From the NCBI GenBank assembly GCA_914767885.1, contig CAJZBQ010000018.1, forward strand, positions 186,001 through 250,000: a stretch of 64,000 bases of DNA, in the 5' to 3' direction. Origin of the DNA: Blepharisma stoltei (taxonomy: Eukaryota > Ciliophora > Heterotrichea > Heterotrichida > Blepharismidae). The position numbers were made by a program, and so were the translations under genes. Positions 23,138 through 33,421 of this stretch are shown here, piece by piece. Each line of letters begins with the position of its first letter. Within the stretch, counting starts at the first letter, position 1. The notes beneath the pieces were generated by a model. It was not told the DNA's origin, made no database searches, and saw only the letters and a list, made by a program, of their open reading frames with translations.

Positions 23138-23445
23138 ATGGCGGAGGCGACCAACCCGACCTCTTGGTGCAATTTCTCAACACCTACAGGGAACGGTGAG
23201 GAAACTAAGCTGATAAACAGGTCAGCATCCTTGGTGCATATTGGGCGTTTGCTTTTACTCGAGCCTCAGTTAGCTAATCCTTTAGATATGGGTTTTACAT
23301 CTGGTGATTCTTAAGGACTTCAAGCCAGAATACCAAATTCAAATTCGGTTATGTAAGACTTTCCTGAGGAATGGGCGCCTTCGTGTTCCTCAGGAACGAT
23401 GAGCATTTAGAGGTGCAAATCCTGACCCTGCTGTGATGTTGAACG
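23138..23445 (+). mobile_element. SINE-like element, intergenic
   Basis: Starts ATGGCGGAGGCGACC. Its 3' block (CTCAGGA, CGATGAGC, TAGAGGTGCAAATCCT, about 23385-23435) matches the insertion at 21629-22086. No ORF. The TGCAAATCC-type segment resembles a pol III B box, but this is only suggestive. I could not define a target duplication. Confidence 0.55.
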
Positions 23446-23503
23446 TTAAAAGTTAATTACTTATTTAATTGCATGCTTATAATTAAAATTTATTTTGAAT
23501 TGA

Positions 23504-23710
23504 TATAGCCCGAGTCTCCTTTAACTCGGACTATTTTTATCTTCCAACTTTAACTGGGAGCTGCAAAACCAACATTTGCTGGCATACCAACTTCAAGATG
23601 GCAAGCCTGTCATCTGGGAGTTGGTTTAACTAATAAACTTTGGTTTTCTATAACCCTAGCTGACATCGACAGACATCGCATATTCCGAGCCAAAAGAGGA
23701 TCGGGCTATA
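23504..23710. mobile_element. TIR element/IES just upstream of the coiled-coil gene
   Basis: Ends TATAGCCCGA... and ...TCGGGCTATA are inverted, with pairing extending about 19 bp (CTCCTTT/AAAAGAG). Inside is a second imperfect inverted repeat (CCAACTTTAACTGGGAG, CTGGGAGTTGG). It ends 4 bp before the start codon at 23715. Confidence 0.65.
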
Positions 23711-23714
23711 TAAT

Positions 23715-24737
23715 ATGTCAACCCTCAAGAAAACTAGATCAACAAAAGCAGATCAAGCCAGAGAATATCTACGATTAGTTCACTTGAAACAAAAAGAGTT
23801 GAAGAAAAATAAAGATTTGCATGAAGAATCCAAAAAATCCAATCAAATGCAGATTTTAGATGACAAAAATAAGCTAGAAGACATTGAAAGGCTTCAAGAG
23901 GAGCTAGAAAGATGCTCAAAAAATCAAGAAAAAAACCAAAAAATAATTGGCTTATTAAGGAATGAGCTTTTGAAATTTGATTTAGAAACCAACCATCACA
24001 ACTATGAAGAACAAAAAATGCCGACTAGCACAAAGTCAGATCAAGAGCCTAAAAGACTTGATATTGAAGCTACACACAATTTAACAAAATTAAGGCTTGA
24101 AATATCAGAGCTTAAAAACGAAATTGCTAAACAAGAAACTGTTATAAACCAAAAAGAAAAAAAACTTATAAAATTAGCTACTATAAATCGGCCTGTCTCT
24201 GCCAGGCTTGAAAGAGAAGCCGCAGCTATGGACTCAACCCTAAAAAATGTCCAAAATCGATTAAAGCTGCTCAAACACACCGAAAATCTTGTCCAAACAA
24301 ATGACATAGAAGGCTTAAATGGTCTCCTTAATACAATAAATGAATTCAAGCCAGAAAAACCTGAACCTATTTGCACAGTAGATGATGCATGAACAATAGC
24401 ACCTTCTGAAGTCAGAGAAAAGCTAAATGAAAATTACAAAATAATGAAAAAAAATATTGAAATCATAAATAGTTTAAAAAAAGATTTATCAGAAGGCATT
24501 GAATACGACACAGTTTTGCGGGCAAGATTAAATAAATTACTAGAAGAAAAAAACAAAAAATTCAATAAAGATCAAGAAAGCTCATTAAATGGAATTTTAA
24601 ACAGTTTGGGGAGCGGATATGATGCTGAAATTAATAAATTAAAACAAGAAATCATTGACCTCGACCAAACATTATCATCAAAGTGGCTTAAAAAGAAAAA
24701 AGAAGTAAGCTTCGAGCCAGCGCAAATAAGTGATTAA
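23715..24737 (+). CDS. Coiled-coil protein, unknown function
   Basis: 340 residues once TGA at 24390 is Trp. Mostly predicted coiled coil: long Lys/Glu/Leu heptad-like stretches (residues about 20-85 and 115-220, and again 240-330). No catalytic motif. Such proteins are common in ciliate cytoskeleton and cilia, but no specific family is recognised. Intact; the only nearby element lies immediately upstream. Confidence 0.7.
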
Positions 24738-24796
24738 TTGTTTTATCTATATACAAATAAGTATTTTAATTAAAATTGTGATAGCATAGCTGAGCA

Positions 24797-24869
24797 GCCC
24801 GTGTAGCCTAACGGATAAGGCGCTTCCCTCCTAAGGAAGAGACTGTGGGTTCAAGTCCCATCTCGGGTG
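24797..24869 (+). tRNA. tRNA-Arg (anticodon CCU)
   Basis: 73 nt. Acceptor GCCCGTG/CTCGGGT plus discriminator G, D arm GCCT..AGGC, anticodon stem CTTCC/GGAAG with loop CTCCTAA (anticodon CCT), T arm GTGGG-TTCAAGT-CCCAT. The internal A and B boxes are canonical, there is no intron, and CCA is not encoded. It is followed by a T6 run, the pol III stop. Confidence 0.93.
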
Positions 24870-24875
24870 TTTTTT
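24870..24875 (+). terminator. Pol III T-run terminator of tRNA-Arg
   Basis: Six T residues directly after the discriminator base. The next gene starts at ATG 24879, so this run is also in its 5' leader. Confidence 0.7.
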
Positions 24876-24878
24876 ATA

Positions 24879-26864
24879 ATGATTTTTTTAATAGCTTTCA
24901 TTGTCAGCTTGACAATCTCAAGCTTAGCTTATGCGTCTACAAGCCTTTCTAATTCATCATATTTCAATATAGATGACACTGAGCAGCTGCGGAACCTTCC
25001 TATTCCTGCTGCACCTGTTATTTTTGGATTTTCTCAAGAAAGAGGCTTAAAAGTGTTTCCTCCTTATAAATACCCTCCTTGTAGTTATACTTATTTCAAT
25101 GCCCTCAACAAGATTCATATGGATTATAAAAACAATACAGTCAGCTTGACCTGCGCCTATGAGAAAGATCCATATATTGTTTTCGGGCCAGATTTATTCA
25201 CAAAATTGTCATTGCCGATGGAAGCGAAAAAGTCTTTAATTAGGGTGAAATGGAAAGGGGAGCCAATAAAAATCCTACCCTATCACGAATTTGCGATAGG
25301 TTCATGTGTGGATAGTGACTATACAACTGTGAATTTATTTCATTTAGCTCCAAGGTATAAACCAAAAACATATGAAAATACATTGAAGATAGCTCAACAA
25401 TTGAGAGCCAAGCCGAAAAAACCGATGTTGATGGTATTTTTAACAGTTGATAGCTTTTCAAGAAGACACTTTTTTAGAAAATTAGAATCTACGTTAGGAT
25501 TTTTAAATAAACTCAAAGAAAGCGGAACATATGATGTTTTTGATTATAAATTTCATAATATTATTGGTGCTGATACTGCTGAAAACCAATTAAGAGTTTT
25601 TGCTGAAAAATGGGTAAGAGAATTCGTTGGAGACCAAGACGTAGACTTTGCTGGAAAAGACGCGATTTGGTTTAAATTGAAAAATCTAGGATTCATGACT
25701 TTATATGGAACAGATGCCTGCTCTCACAATACAGTAAAATCAATAGGAAGACGCCCAGTTGTAGACCATTCAGTTAATTTATTTTATTGTGCCAATTATA
25801 TATATGGTGACTATAGAGCTTCCAAATTTAAAGTGTCTAAGCAGCGTTGTTTAGGGCCTGAAATGGCTCATCATTATTTAATGGAATATTCTATAAATTT
25901 CAGCAAACAGTATATAAAAGCAAATCAATGGGTCTACAATCACATGACGGCAGCACATGAAAGTAGTGGACAGCATGCTCAAGCCTTAGATGATGACCTT
26001 AAAGAATATTTAGAAAAATATATTAATCAATTCGAAAAAACACATGAAATCGTCATTTTTCTTAATGGGGATCACGGAATGAGATATGGAGACTTTTTGT
26101 CTGACCAAGAAAGCATCCAAGAGCATAGGCTGCCTGCGCTTTTTATTATTGGGAAGAAAGAATTTTTTAAAAAAATTGATCCTGACTATAGCGTTTTGCA
26201 GCACAATTCATTAAGACTGACAACAAAGCCAGATCTCAGAAAAACAATGCTTTATCTAGCTCATTGGCAAAGTGATGTAAAATTTGAGTATGAAAAAAAT
26301 AATTTTTATAATCTGCTATTGGAAAAAGTTCCAGACTCCAGAACTTGCCAAGATGCAGAAATTCCGCTATGATTCTGCTCAAGCTATAGAGCTTTCCTTT
26401 GGATTATCCAGAACAATAAAGCTTAGAAATTCTTATAGAAAAATCCAAGCTTTATCCCATACTTACCAAATCCTATTGATCGGCGAATTTTTGACCCAGC
26501 TGACAGTAACTACTGAAATAGAAACAACACAGAAAAAAATCTTGGTCACACCCTCAATTTTATAGGAAAAATTCTTTTTGAAGAAATGAATGACTCAATG
26601 TTCATGAAAAGTCAGCCAGACACACTCTGCACTATAATAAAACTAAAAAAAATCGAAAATGCAAGCATGATAAAAGTAGATGAAAATAATATTTTATTTA
26701 GAATTATGGTAAGCGTCGAAGAAAGCACAAGGGCTCTGCTAGATTCTTGGATCATTATAACTTCAACACCTCTTAATGACGATATCATGAAAAATGAAAA
26801 TTTTTTGTCACAGCCGATTGTATTTGAAAGTAAAAAGATGTTCGTTAGAGTAATCATTACTTAG
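24879..26864 (+). CDS. Secreted DUF229/sulfatase-like protein
   Basis: The ATG at 24879 gives a clear signal peptide (MIFLIAFIVSLTISSLAYA). The middle resembles DUF229 in the alkaline phosphatase/sulfatase fold: LMVFLTVDSFSRRHFFRKL, FHNIIGADTAENQL, MTLYGTDACSHN, HMTAAHESSGQHAQALDDDL and the metal-site-like FLNGDHGMRYG. TGA at 26370 is Trp. An IES (26385-26461) lies in the C-terminal part, which ends at TAG 26862-26864. Substrate unknown; probably extracellular or luminal. Nine bases separate it from the tRNA. Confidence 0.78.
26385..26461. other. 75-bp IES in DUF229 gene
   Basis: Without removal the frame stops at 26422. The TA 26385 to TA 26460 join gives WFCSSYLPNPIDRR and opens the rest of the gene in the same frame. 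Confidence 0.6.
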
Positions 26865-26998
26865 ATATTAAATATAGCAAGAGCTGATAAATACGGTGGC
26901 CCTTGCGAAATGAAGGCTAGAAAATCAGGGCTGAATCCTCAGTTTTGTGTTTGCAATGATGAAAAAATCAGATAATTTTAATTAACACAATAATTATA

Positions 26999-27912
26999 AT
27001 GATCTTTTTTAAACCTTATGAATTTTCAAGAAAAATAATCCAAGAACCACTCAATAAATTGAAGAAGCTAGAAAAGGATGATGATCAAGAGTCTCCGTAT
27101 GAAGAATCAATATACGTTAGAAGGGTGTCTATTTCAAATCCGACACAAACTCTTCATGCGGCGTATGCAACTGTATCAAAGCATAAAAAAGTTTTATTTA
27201 AACATAATAAAAGCAGTTGAAATGCGGCTTACCCAGAAAACTCGCCCAGTCCTACAAATTTTTCGACTCAGGACTATAAACCTTCATTTTATCCGAATGC
27301 TTCACTAAACCCAGAACTAGAGAGAAAAATAAAGGCAATAGGTGCAGTTAATAGAACCTCAAATTTATTTAGAAAGGAAAAATGCTTTTCATCACCTAGG
27401 TATCAAAGAAATGTAAGGAAAGGAAGTCCAATTAAAATTCATAGCATTAGCCCAAACATTGCAATTAGCTTAATGAGAACTCAGATAAATGAAAAATGTA
27501 GCCAATGTGGCTATGAGAATTGTACTTGCTTTTCCAAGTTATATTGTGTTGAATTGATTCTGGTGATAGAATACGCTGATATATAAAAATAAAACGCCTA
27601 ATTTGTATAAGAATTATAGGTACAAATTTAAATAAATAAAATATAGATATTTTAAATCAAAAAATAAAAGAGCAGCATCACCATAATAAAAATGCAAGAA
27701 AAGCTTTACAAAATGAAATCAATGAACTTGTAATATCAAAAGAAAATCAAAAAATTAAAAAATTAAAGCCAATGCTTATAAAAACATATAGAGCACAGTC
27801 TGTTGATACTCAACTTCTTAGTATAGAAGATATTGAGCAAAAGCGCAATGCAACCCTAAGTGTTTGTGTTACACCTGTGACATTACATAAGAAGCGTAAA
27901 TATAAATTTTAA
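26999..27912 (+). CDS. Unknown basic protein with a small Cys cluster
   Basis: Start MIFFKPYEFSRK. TGA at 27218 is Trp. Polar and basic, with a short CSQCGYENCTCF cluster before an IES (27540-27645). The resumed frame (IKEQHHHNKNARK ... KKRKYKF) ends at TAA 27910. About 270 residues. No domain I can name; the pattern of Ser/Pro and Lys-rich segments with a Cys knot recurs in ciliate cytoskeletal proteins, but this is weak. Confidence 0.55.
27540..27645. other. 104-bp IES
   Basis: TA 27540 to TA 27644 joins the two frames (FSKLDILNQKIKE) with the needed shift of two. Confidence 0.5.
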
Positions 27913-27965
27913 TTTTTGTTTATTGTATGCCTCTCATCCCTAATAAAATTAATTTGATTAATTAA

Positions 27966-29736
27966 TTATAAATTATCTTCAAAAGATATCACCTTTCCTT
28001 TTGCCAAAATCCAAGTGATATCAATATTCATATTTTCATGCTCCCATCCTTCTTCAGACCTCCTATTTTCAGCACATATTAATTTCGCACACAAATACAT
28101 CCCAGAGAATTTTCCAATTAAATCAATATCTACTTCATAAACCCTTGGACTTTCCAAAAAATTAATCCACACAATAGGCTTAATCACAAAATCAGTTGGC
28201 TTAAATTCAAAATATTCATATCCTTGGCACTCACACTTTGGATAAGTTTTAATCTTTTGTTCGCTTTCCAAAAACGTTTTAACACAATCATCATTTGTTA
28301 AATTATCATAATAATTAACATATGGCATTTTTGTCTGGGTATGGCCTCCCGGCCATACATACTCGACTCATATTTTAATTATATCCGGCAAGGTTTTGCC
28401 ATTCCGGAAATGGGCAACAAAGCCATGGTAAGCAATTCTGCAGAGCAGAGCCTGGCCCATGTCCAATGACCAGAATGGATTTTCTCCTCGAGAGGAAAGA
28501 GAGTCCAGGTTTGGAAAGGGCAAGCCCAGCAGAGTCTACAGACAATGCCTAGACCAATCTGGCAACTACCTAGCGTAAAACTGGGCGTTACGTTCCAGGA
28601 CTTGGAATTTCCCTTTTTGCCGAAAAAAACCCCAGAAATTCCATTTTTTTGAATTTCGGAAACCCAACTCTCGTCAACTCAAGCAGCAAGCCGCAGAAGT
28701 CCATAGCCCGCCAACTCAACACTTAAGCTGCAGCACGCTGTGGGAAGGAGTAGACGTATGTCCTCTTGGCAGACCTTTATAATTTGTTAGGACTACGCCG
28801 CAAAGCAGGTGAACCTCCATATCGAGGTCCTTGGTGACTGCGTAATCAAAACGGCAGACGCCTTCTAATCTATAAGTTAAGTTAAGTTAAATTATCATAA
28901 ATACTGAGACCTGGGTCAGTTACATCAATATATGATTCACTTGTAAAAATAATTAATGTTTTGATTGGACAAGTAAAGTTTCCGACTCTTGATATTTCAA
29001 GGCCTGTTATGCAGGCTATAAAAGGAGCGGTATCAGCTTCATTTATATCAATTGGAATATCTAGCAAAAATGGATCATTTACATATCTTCTTGATTTTAA
29101 TACATCACATTGTTTTTCTTCTAGCTGCTGGTATACATAGCGAACTTTTTCTTTGAAAGCTTCAGGGTCATTTTCGCCACATGCAATGGCATCTAATGGA
29201 AAATTAGAAAAAACATACTTAAATATAGTAATTCCTGCATGCTCACATTTCTTTTGTACATTCCTATTTTTTTGCCTCATCCATTCTTTTATGATTTTAA
29301 TAGCTTCTCTTTTAGACAGATAATATTCCACATTATTGAACTGTGAGTCAACCAGCACACTTACGATATTCACATTTGTCTTATTTTCACGGCAACAATA
29401 AGGCTTCTGGTTTTTTTCAAAGAGATTTTCAAGTCAATAAATAGGATTATCCTCATCAACCCCTCCATTTGTGGAGTAGCCTTTAAAATCTAAATATTCA
29501 TAGTCCTCTTTATGCTTAAACTCAAGAGATTCTTTCAGAAGTCTATAGCACGTGCAGTCTGCTAAATCAAGCGGTTTTTGGATATAAAAATCCCTTTGGA
29601 CAAGATTTCGAAGAAACCCAATCGCTTTCGTTGCATGATAAAAAGTTTTGCTTAATAAAACTATGTGCCTGAATATTTGTGAGGTTTCTAGAAAAATAAG
29701 AATCGAAGGAAGGATATCGCCTGGCAAATGTTCCAT
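27966..29736 (-). CDS. F-box protein split by a retroelement
   Basis: The N-terminal F-box is MEHLPGDILPSILIFLE ... FRHIVLLSKTFY. TGA at about 29433 is Trp and joins the F-box to the rest (NPIYWLENLF). The body (to 27966) has no repeat type I recognise; it may bind substrate for an SCF ubiquitin ligase. A 573-bp element flanked by a perfect 15-bp duplication (28297-28311 and 28886-28900) sits in the coding region; both copies encode YDNLT, and collapsing them restores frame. Confidence 0.78.
28312..28885 (+). mobile_element. SINE-like retroelement S1 in the F-box gene
   Basis: A perfect 15-bp target duplication GTTAAATTATCATAA, a 5' region with ATATGGC and TCTGGG..ATGGCCTCCCGGCCAT, and a 3' tail of TAAGT repeats. 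Strongly similar to S2 (31188-31721) over most of its length and to the reversed copy in the Ca2+ pump gene (56883-58408). No ORF of note, so nonautonomous. Confidence 0.85.
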
Positions 29737-29817
29737 AGTTTGAATTATTATTCTATATAATTATGCTTATTTGTTTCATAAAATATGTATCATTTGGATA
29801 AATATTAATCAGGTGGC

Positions 29818-31179
29818 ATGAGCTATTTGGATCTTTGTGATAAATTTAGCGAGGTAAGAGACCACTGGCTATCAACAAGATCTTTTTCTGATGAATATTT
29901 AAATTTTCTTTTATACAAATCAGAAATTGATAGAACTTATGCGAAGGGTCTAAAAAAGCTTGCAAAAATGCCAATTTTCGGGATGGCAAAAGGCACTCTG
30001 CTACCAGGGTTTAATACTCTTCAAAATCTGTGCATTCAGCATTCAATACAGCTTAAGATCCTTTCAGAAAATTTGCATAAAGATCTTGCTTTAACATTGA
30101 AGCAATTAGCTGCCCATCAAGATTTAATCATAAAAGATAAATCAGAACTAGCCAAAAGAATTATCTCTGAAAGGGAAAAAATCATAAAATCGCATGAAAA
30201 AGCAAAGAGCAACTATATGAAAGAATTTAAAGAAGGCCACGTGACTGATAAAAGTCTGAAACTGGAAGAAAAGTATAAAAATTGTATAGAAAGGCTGAAT
30301 ACTTGCAATAAAGCTTATATAGAAAATATGAAAGTGGTTTTATCAACTTATCAAGAACAAGAAGAAGAAAATTCTAAAAAACTAAAAGAAGTGCTGATAA
30401 AAATGATATCTTATGAGCAAGCATATATTAATACTTATAGAAACGAATTTGAGCCTTTATTGCCAGCAATGCAATCTTTCAATCCGCCTATAGATTTACA
30501 AAAATTCATTAATGATAACTTAACTGAATCAGGAGTTGATACTGTGAAGTTTATGCCTTATCTGCCTCCAACTCCTAGACAAAGTTTGAATTCAATAAGC
30601 AATAAAGAAGAAATCCTACAAGGTATAATCCAAAAATGCTGGGATGGTGAAGAACTAACCAGAGAAGAAGGATCGAAATTTTTATGAACAATTTCAGACG
30701 AAATCGGTAAAAAAACCTGAGTCCAACTTCTCAGCAGTGTTAGGACTCAAGGCCGCGAATTAATTCCTCTATCCACTTTTGAAGCATTTGGAGACCTCAT
30801 GTGATGTGCCCTTACTTCTATGATGGAGAACAATGACTATAAGTACGCAAGAGAATGCATCAGTCTTTCACAAGTATTTTATACAGAAGAAAACAACGAA
30901 AAAAAATACATCCAAGATTTCCTTATGATGCATCCTCTCTGGCAAGAAGAATATAACTGGGAAAAACTTATAATAACTGCTATTGAGCAAGAAATTGAAT
31001 TTTTTATCCAAAATAAAAATATAGGAGAATTAAAATCGCAGATTATTGCTATATCACAGCTGACTTGATATACACATATTATGACGATTTATAATGCAGA
31101 TGAGGCAATGATAGCTCGATTAACAGCTCGTCTGAAAGGACTATATAATATTTCTGAAGGATTTTCAGTGTATCCATAA
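29818..31179 (+). CDS. F-BAR domain protein with SBF2/KIAA0513-like C-terminus
   Basis: Residues about 1-240 form an F-BAR-like helical domain (WLSTRSFSDEYLNFLLYKSEIDRTYAKGLKKLAK; conserved Arg-x-Tyr-Ala-Lys-x-Leu-x-Lys). After a Pro-rich linker comes a domain resembling KIAA0513/SBF2 (STFEAFGDLMW ... ARECISLSQVFYTE ... FLMMHPLWQEEYNWE). TGA codons at 30685, 30718, 30802 and 31066 are Trp. F-BAR proteins bend membrane in endocytosis or ciliary trafficking; the exact role here is unknown. The TAA at 31177 lies inside the target duplication of S2. Confidence 0.78.
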
Positions 31180-31187
31180 ATTTAATA

Positions 31188-31721
31188 ATTAAAATATGGC
31201 GTCTTCGTCTGGGCATGGCCTCCCGGCCATGCAGCCTCGACTCATATTTTAATTATATCCGGCAAGGTTTTACCATTTCAGAGATGGACAGCAATGCTAG
31301 GTAAGCAATTCTGGTAGCTTTCAGAGCCTAGCCCTAGTCTATTCTCAGGGGTGGATTTTTCCTCGTGGGGAAGGAGGGTGCAAGGTTGGAAAGGGGAAGC
31401 CCAGCAAAGTCCTCTGGACCATTCGGGCAACTCCCTAGCGTGAAACTGGGCGTTACGTCCCAGGCTTTGCATTTTTCCTTTTTGCCGATAGCCGACCAGA
31501 AAAATCCATTTTTTGGGTTTTTTTCGGAAAAGCAACCCATGTACAAGCAAGTAGCTCATCCATGAGCCGTCGAAGACGTGGACATTTGCCCTGGAAGCAC
31601 CCTGGTGATCGAAGCGAGTTTGTCTCCAGCAGACTGGTGGGCCCGATGCGACGAAAGGCGAGTGATAAACCTGGAGTTGTAACCCCGTAGTGGACGTTAA
31701 GCGATATAAATTCTAATGTAA
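31188..31721 (+). mobile_element. SINE-like retroelement S2 at the 3' end of the F-BAR gene
   Basis: A perfect 19-bp duplication TGTATCCATAAATTTAATA (31169 and 31722). The 5' end ATATGGCGTCTTCGTCTGGG and palindrome GGCCTCCCGGCC match S1. It contains GGCGTTACGT and CCTTTTTGCCGA blocks shared with S1. No ORF is supported; the apparent frames are GC-rich shadows. Confidence 0.88.
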
Positions 31722-31792
31722 TGTATCCATAAATTTAATATCCTTCAATATTGAAATAATAAATTACCTAGTTAATTATAAGGAAAAATGCA

Positions 31793-32419
31793 TTAATTAA
31801 TATTTACAAGAGGCTCTGAATCGATAGAAATTTCTTTTATAGCTGGAGTAAATTGCCGTAAGCGATACAAGATTGATTCTTGTTCTAAAGGATGAACAGA
31901 TCTAGGGGTTTTAGGAAGAAATTGCAATTTCACTTGAGGATTTTGACTACAATTTTTTAGGTCAACATTTTTTGCTTTTTTCCTGCGATGCCGACGTGCT
32001 AAAACTCCTTTTGTACCCGGTTTCCAATCTTTTACAACTCTCATTACATGGCAAAGTACTGGGTATTTTTCGTTAAAATAAACAGCATGCATTCTGTAAG
32101 TAAAAGTTGATAATAGTCCGTTGGCAATAATGTAGTAGACTAATGGCCGTTGTACAGGTAAAGGAACAGGAAAATAGCTGATCCTTTTTCATTGATATCT
32201 TTTAGTTAGTCCTTTGACTTTGGGAAATTTCAATAAGCTGTATTCTTGATCTTTAAGAAAATAAATAAAGCCATTCTCTGGGTAAGTATAAATTAAGGTA
32301 GGATGGTGTTGGGATATTTTGAAGTTATACTGCTTCGAGTATTCTTCAAAATTAGATAGGATAAACTTGTATTCAGAGCCTTTGAGCCACCGTTCTTCCC
32401 ATAGGAATTTTGGGAGCAT
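31793..32419 (-). CDS. Unknown basic protein
   Basis: One minus-strand gene of about 208 residues after TGA at about 32190 is read as Trp (KRYQWKRISYF). Start MLPKFLWEERWLKGSEYK. Basic C-terminal half (GVLARRHRRKKAKN). The size, charge and lack of low complexity suggest an organellar or ribosome-associated protein, but no motif is decisive. Confidence 0.55.
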
Positions 32420-32518
32420 TTTAATTTATATTGCTAATGACACTCCATTTTCAAATTTTTGGGGACTCTAAATATAAATATAATCATTTATTGTTTAAAT
32501 TAATTGACTTACTCCCCA

Positions 32519-32947
32519 CCCCCTTTAAATTGAAACAAAAAATTTTGTTTCAATTTAAAGGGGGGTAAAAAATTTTTTTATAAAAAAAATTTATATATAA
32601 AAATTTTTTCAGAGATAAAATTTTATAGAAAATAAATTATATAAATTTAAAGAATTTCATGAAAAATTAATTCATAAATTTCTCAATCTCAAAGTGTAAA
32701 CTTGCTGAAATGGTATTCTTCTAACTCTCCCCATAACAATTGGACAAAATAGAGTTTAATTTCTAAATCTTATATGTTTGAAGCATATTAAATAGGGTAT
32801 TAACGTATTTACATATAAAATAATGATTTTTACCTATAAAATTTTCTATTATAATAAAATTTGTTTCAATTTAAAGGGGGGGTAATTTCCCCAAAAAAGT
32901 AGGAATTTTAGCTATATTTTGTTTCAATTTAAAGGGGGGGGGAGTTA
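32519..32947 (+). mobile_element. MITE family B
   Basis: TTA at 32519 and 32945; ends CTCCCC...GGGGGAG. The family word CCTTTAAATTGAAAC forms a hairpin at the left (32530-32565) and recurs twice, reversed, at the right (about 32868 and 32918). AT-rich core, no ORF. Same plan as family A with a different word. Confidence 0.88.
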
Positions 32948-33421
32948 AGAACCAATTATTATTTAAATCTTGTTATTCCCGTAAATTTATTAAAATTCCA
33001 TAAATTAATACTTGATTAATATTATTATTCAAATTTTCTGATAAACCTATAATAAATATAAATAAAGTAATAGTAATTTAAATAAACAATATGAAAACTA
33101 TATAATTAATTATTCCAAAATATGATTATAACCTTATTTTTTAATCTAAACAATATTTTTGACAGACCCCTAATAATATCTCTCTTATCAATTGGGGTAA
33201 ATTTTCTGTCTTGTTAAATCTGACAAAAAATTCAATAAAATATAAACTATCACAATTTATTAATAAAAATGCCCTTTTCTGGCCAAAAGCAGTAACAAAA
33301 AAATGACCATAAAACAGTTTTAATGTCCGAAGCAATTTTACGCATATTCAAATTTATCTAGTCTTTTTATAAGAAAAATTAAGAATGCAGTTCTTAAGAG
33401 TTTTACTAATAACAATAATTA

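Noticed and set aside
22005-23435. tRNA-like B box in the SINE-like elements (GGTGCAAATCC)
   Set aside because: Only one box matches and no A box or cloverleaf is found, so I did not call a tRNA-derived SINE or a tRNA gene.
26878-26975. A possible C/D snoRNA (AATGATGAA and CTGA present)
   Set aside because: Box spacing and terminal stem are not convincing; motifs this short occur by chance.
31278-31565. Overlapping ORFs on both strands within the S2 element
   Set aside because: They are GC-rich stretches of a SINE-like element; the homologous S1 copy does not keep any of these frames.
33141-33335. A 64-codon minus-strand ORF (starts MLRTLKLFYG)
   Set aside because: Lies in very AT-rich spacer, has Phe/Leu/Tyr-rich composition expected by chance, and no neighbour or motif supports it.
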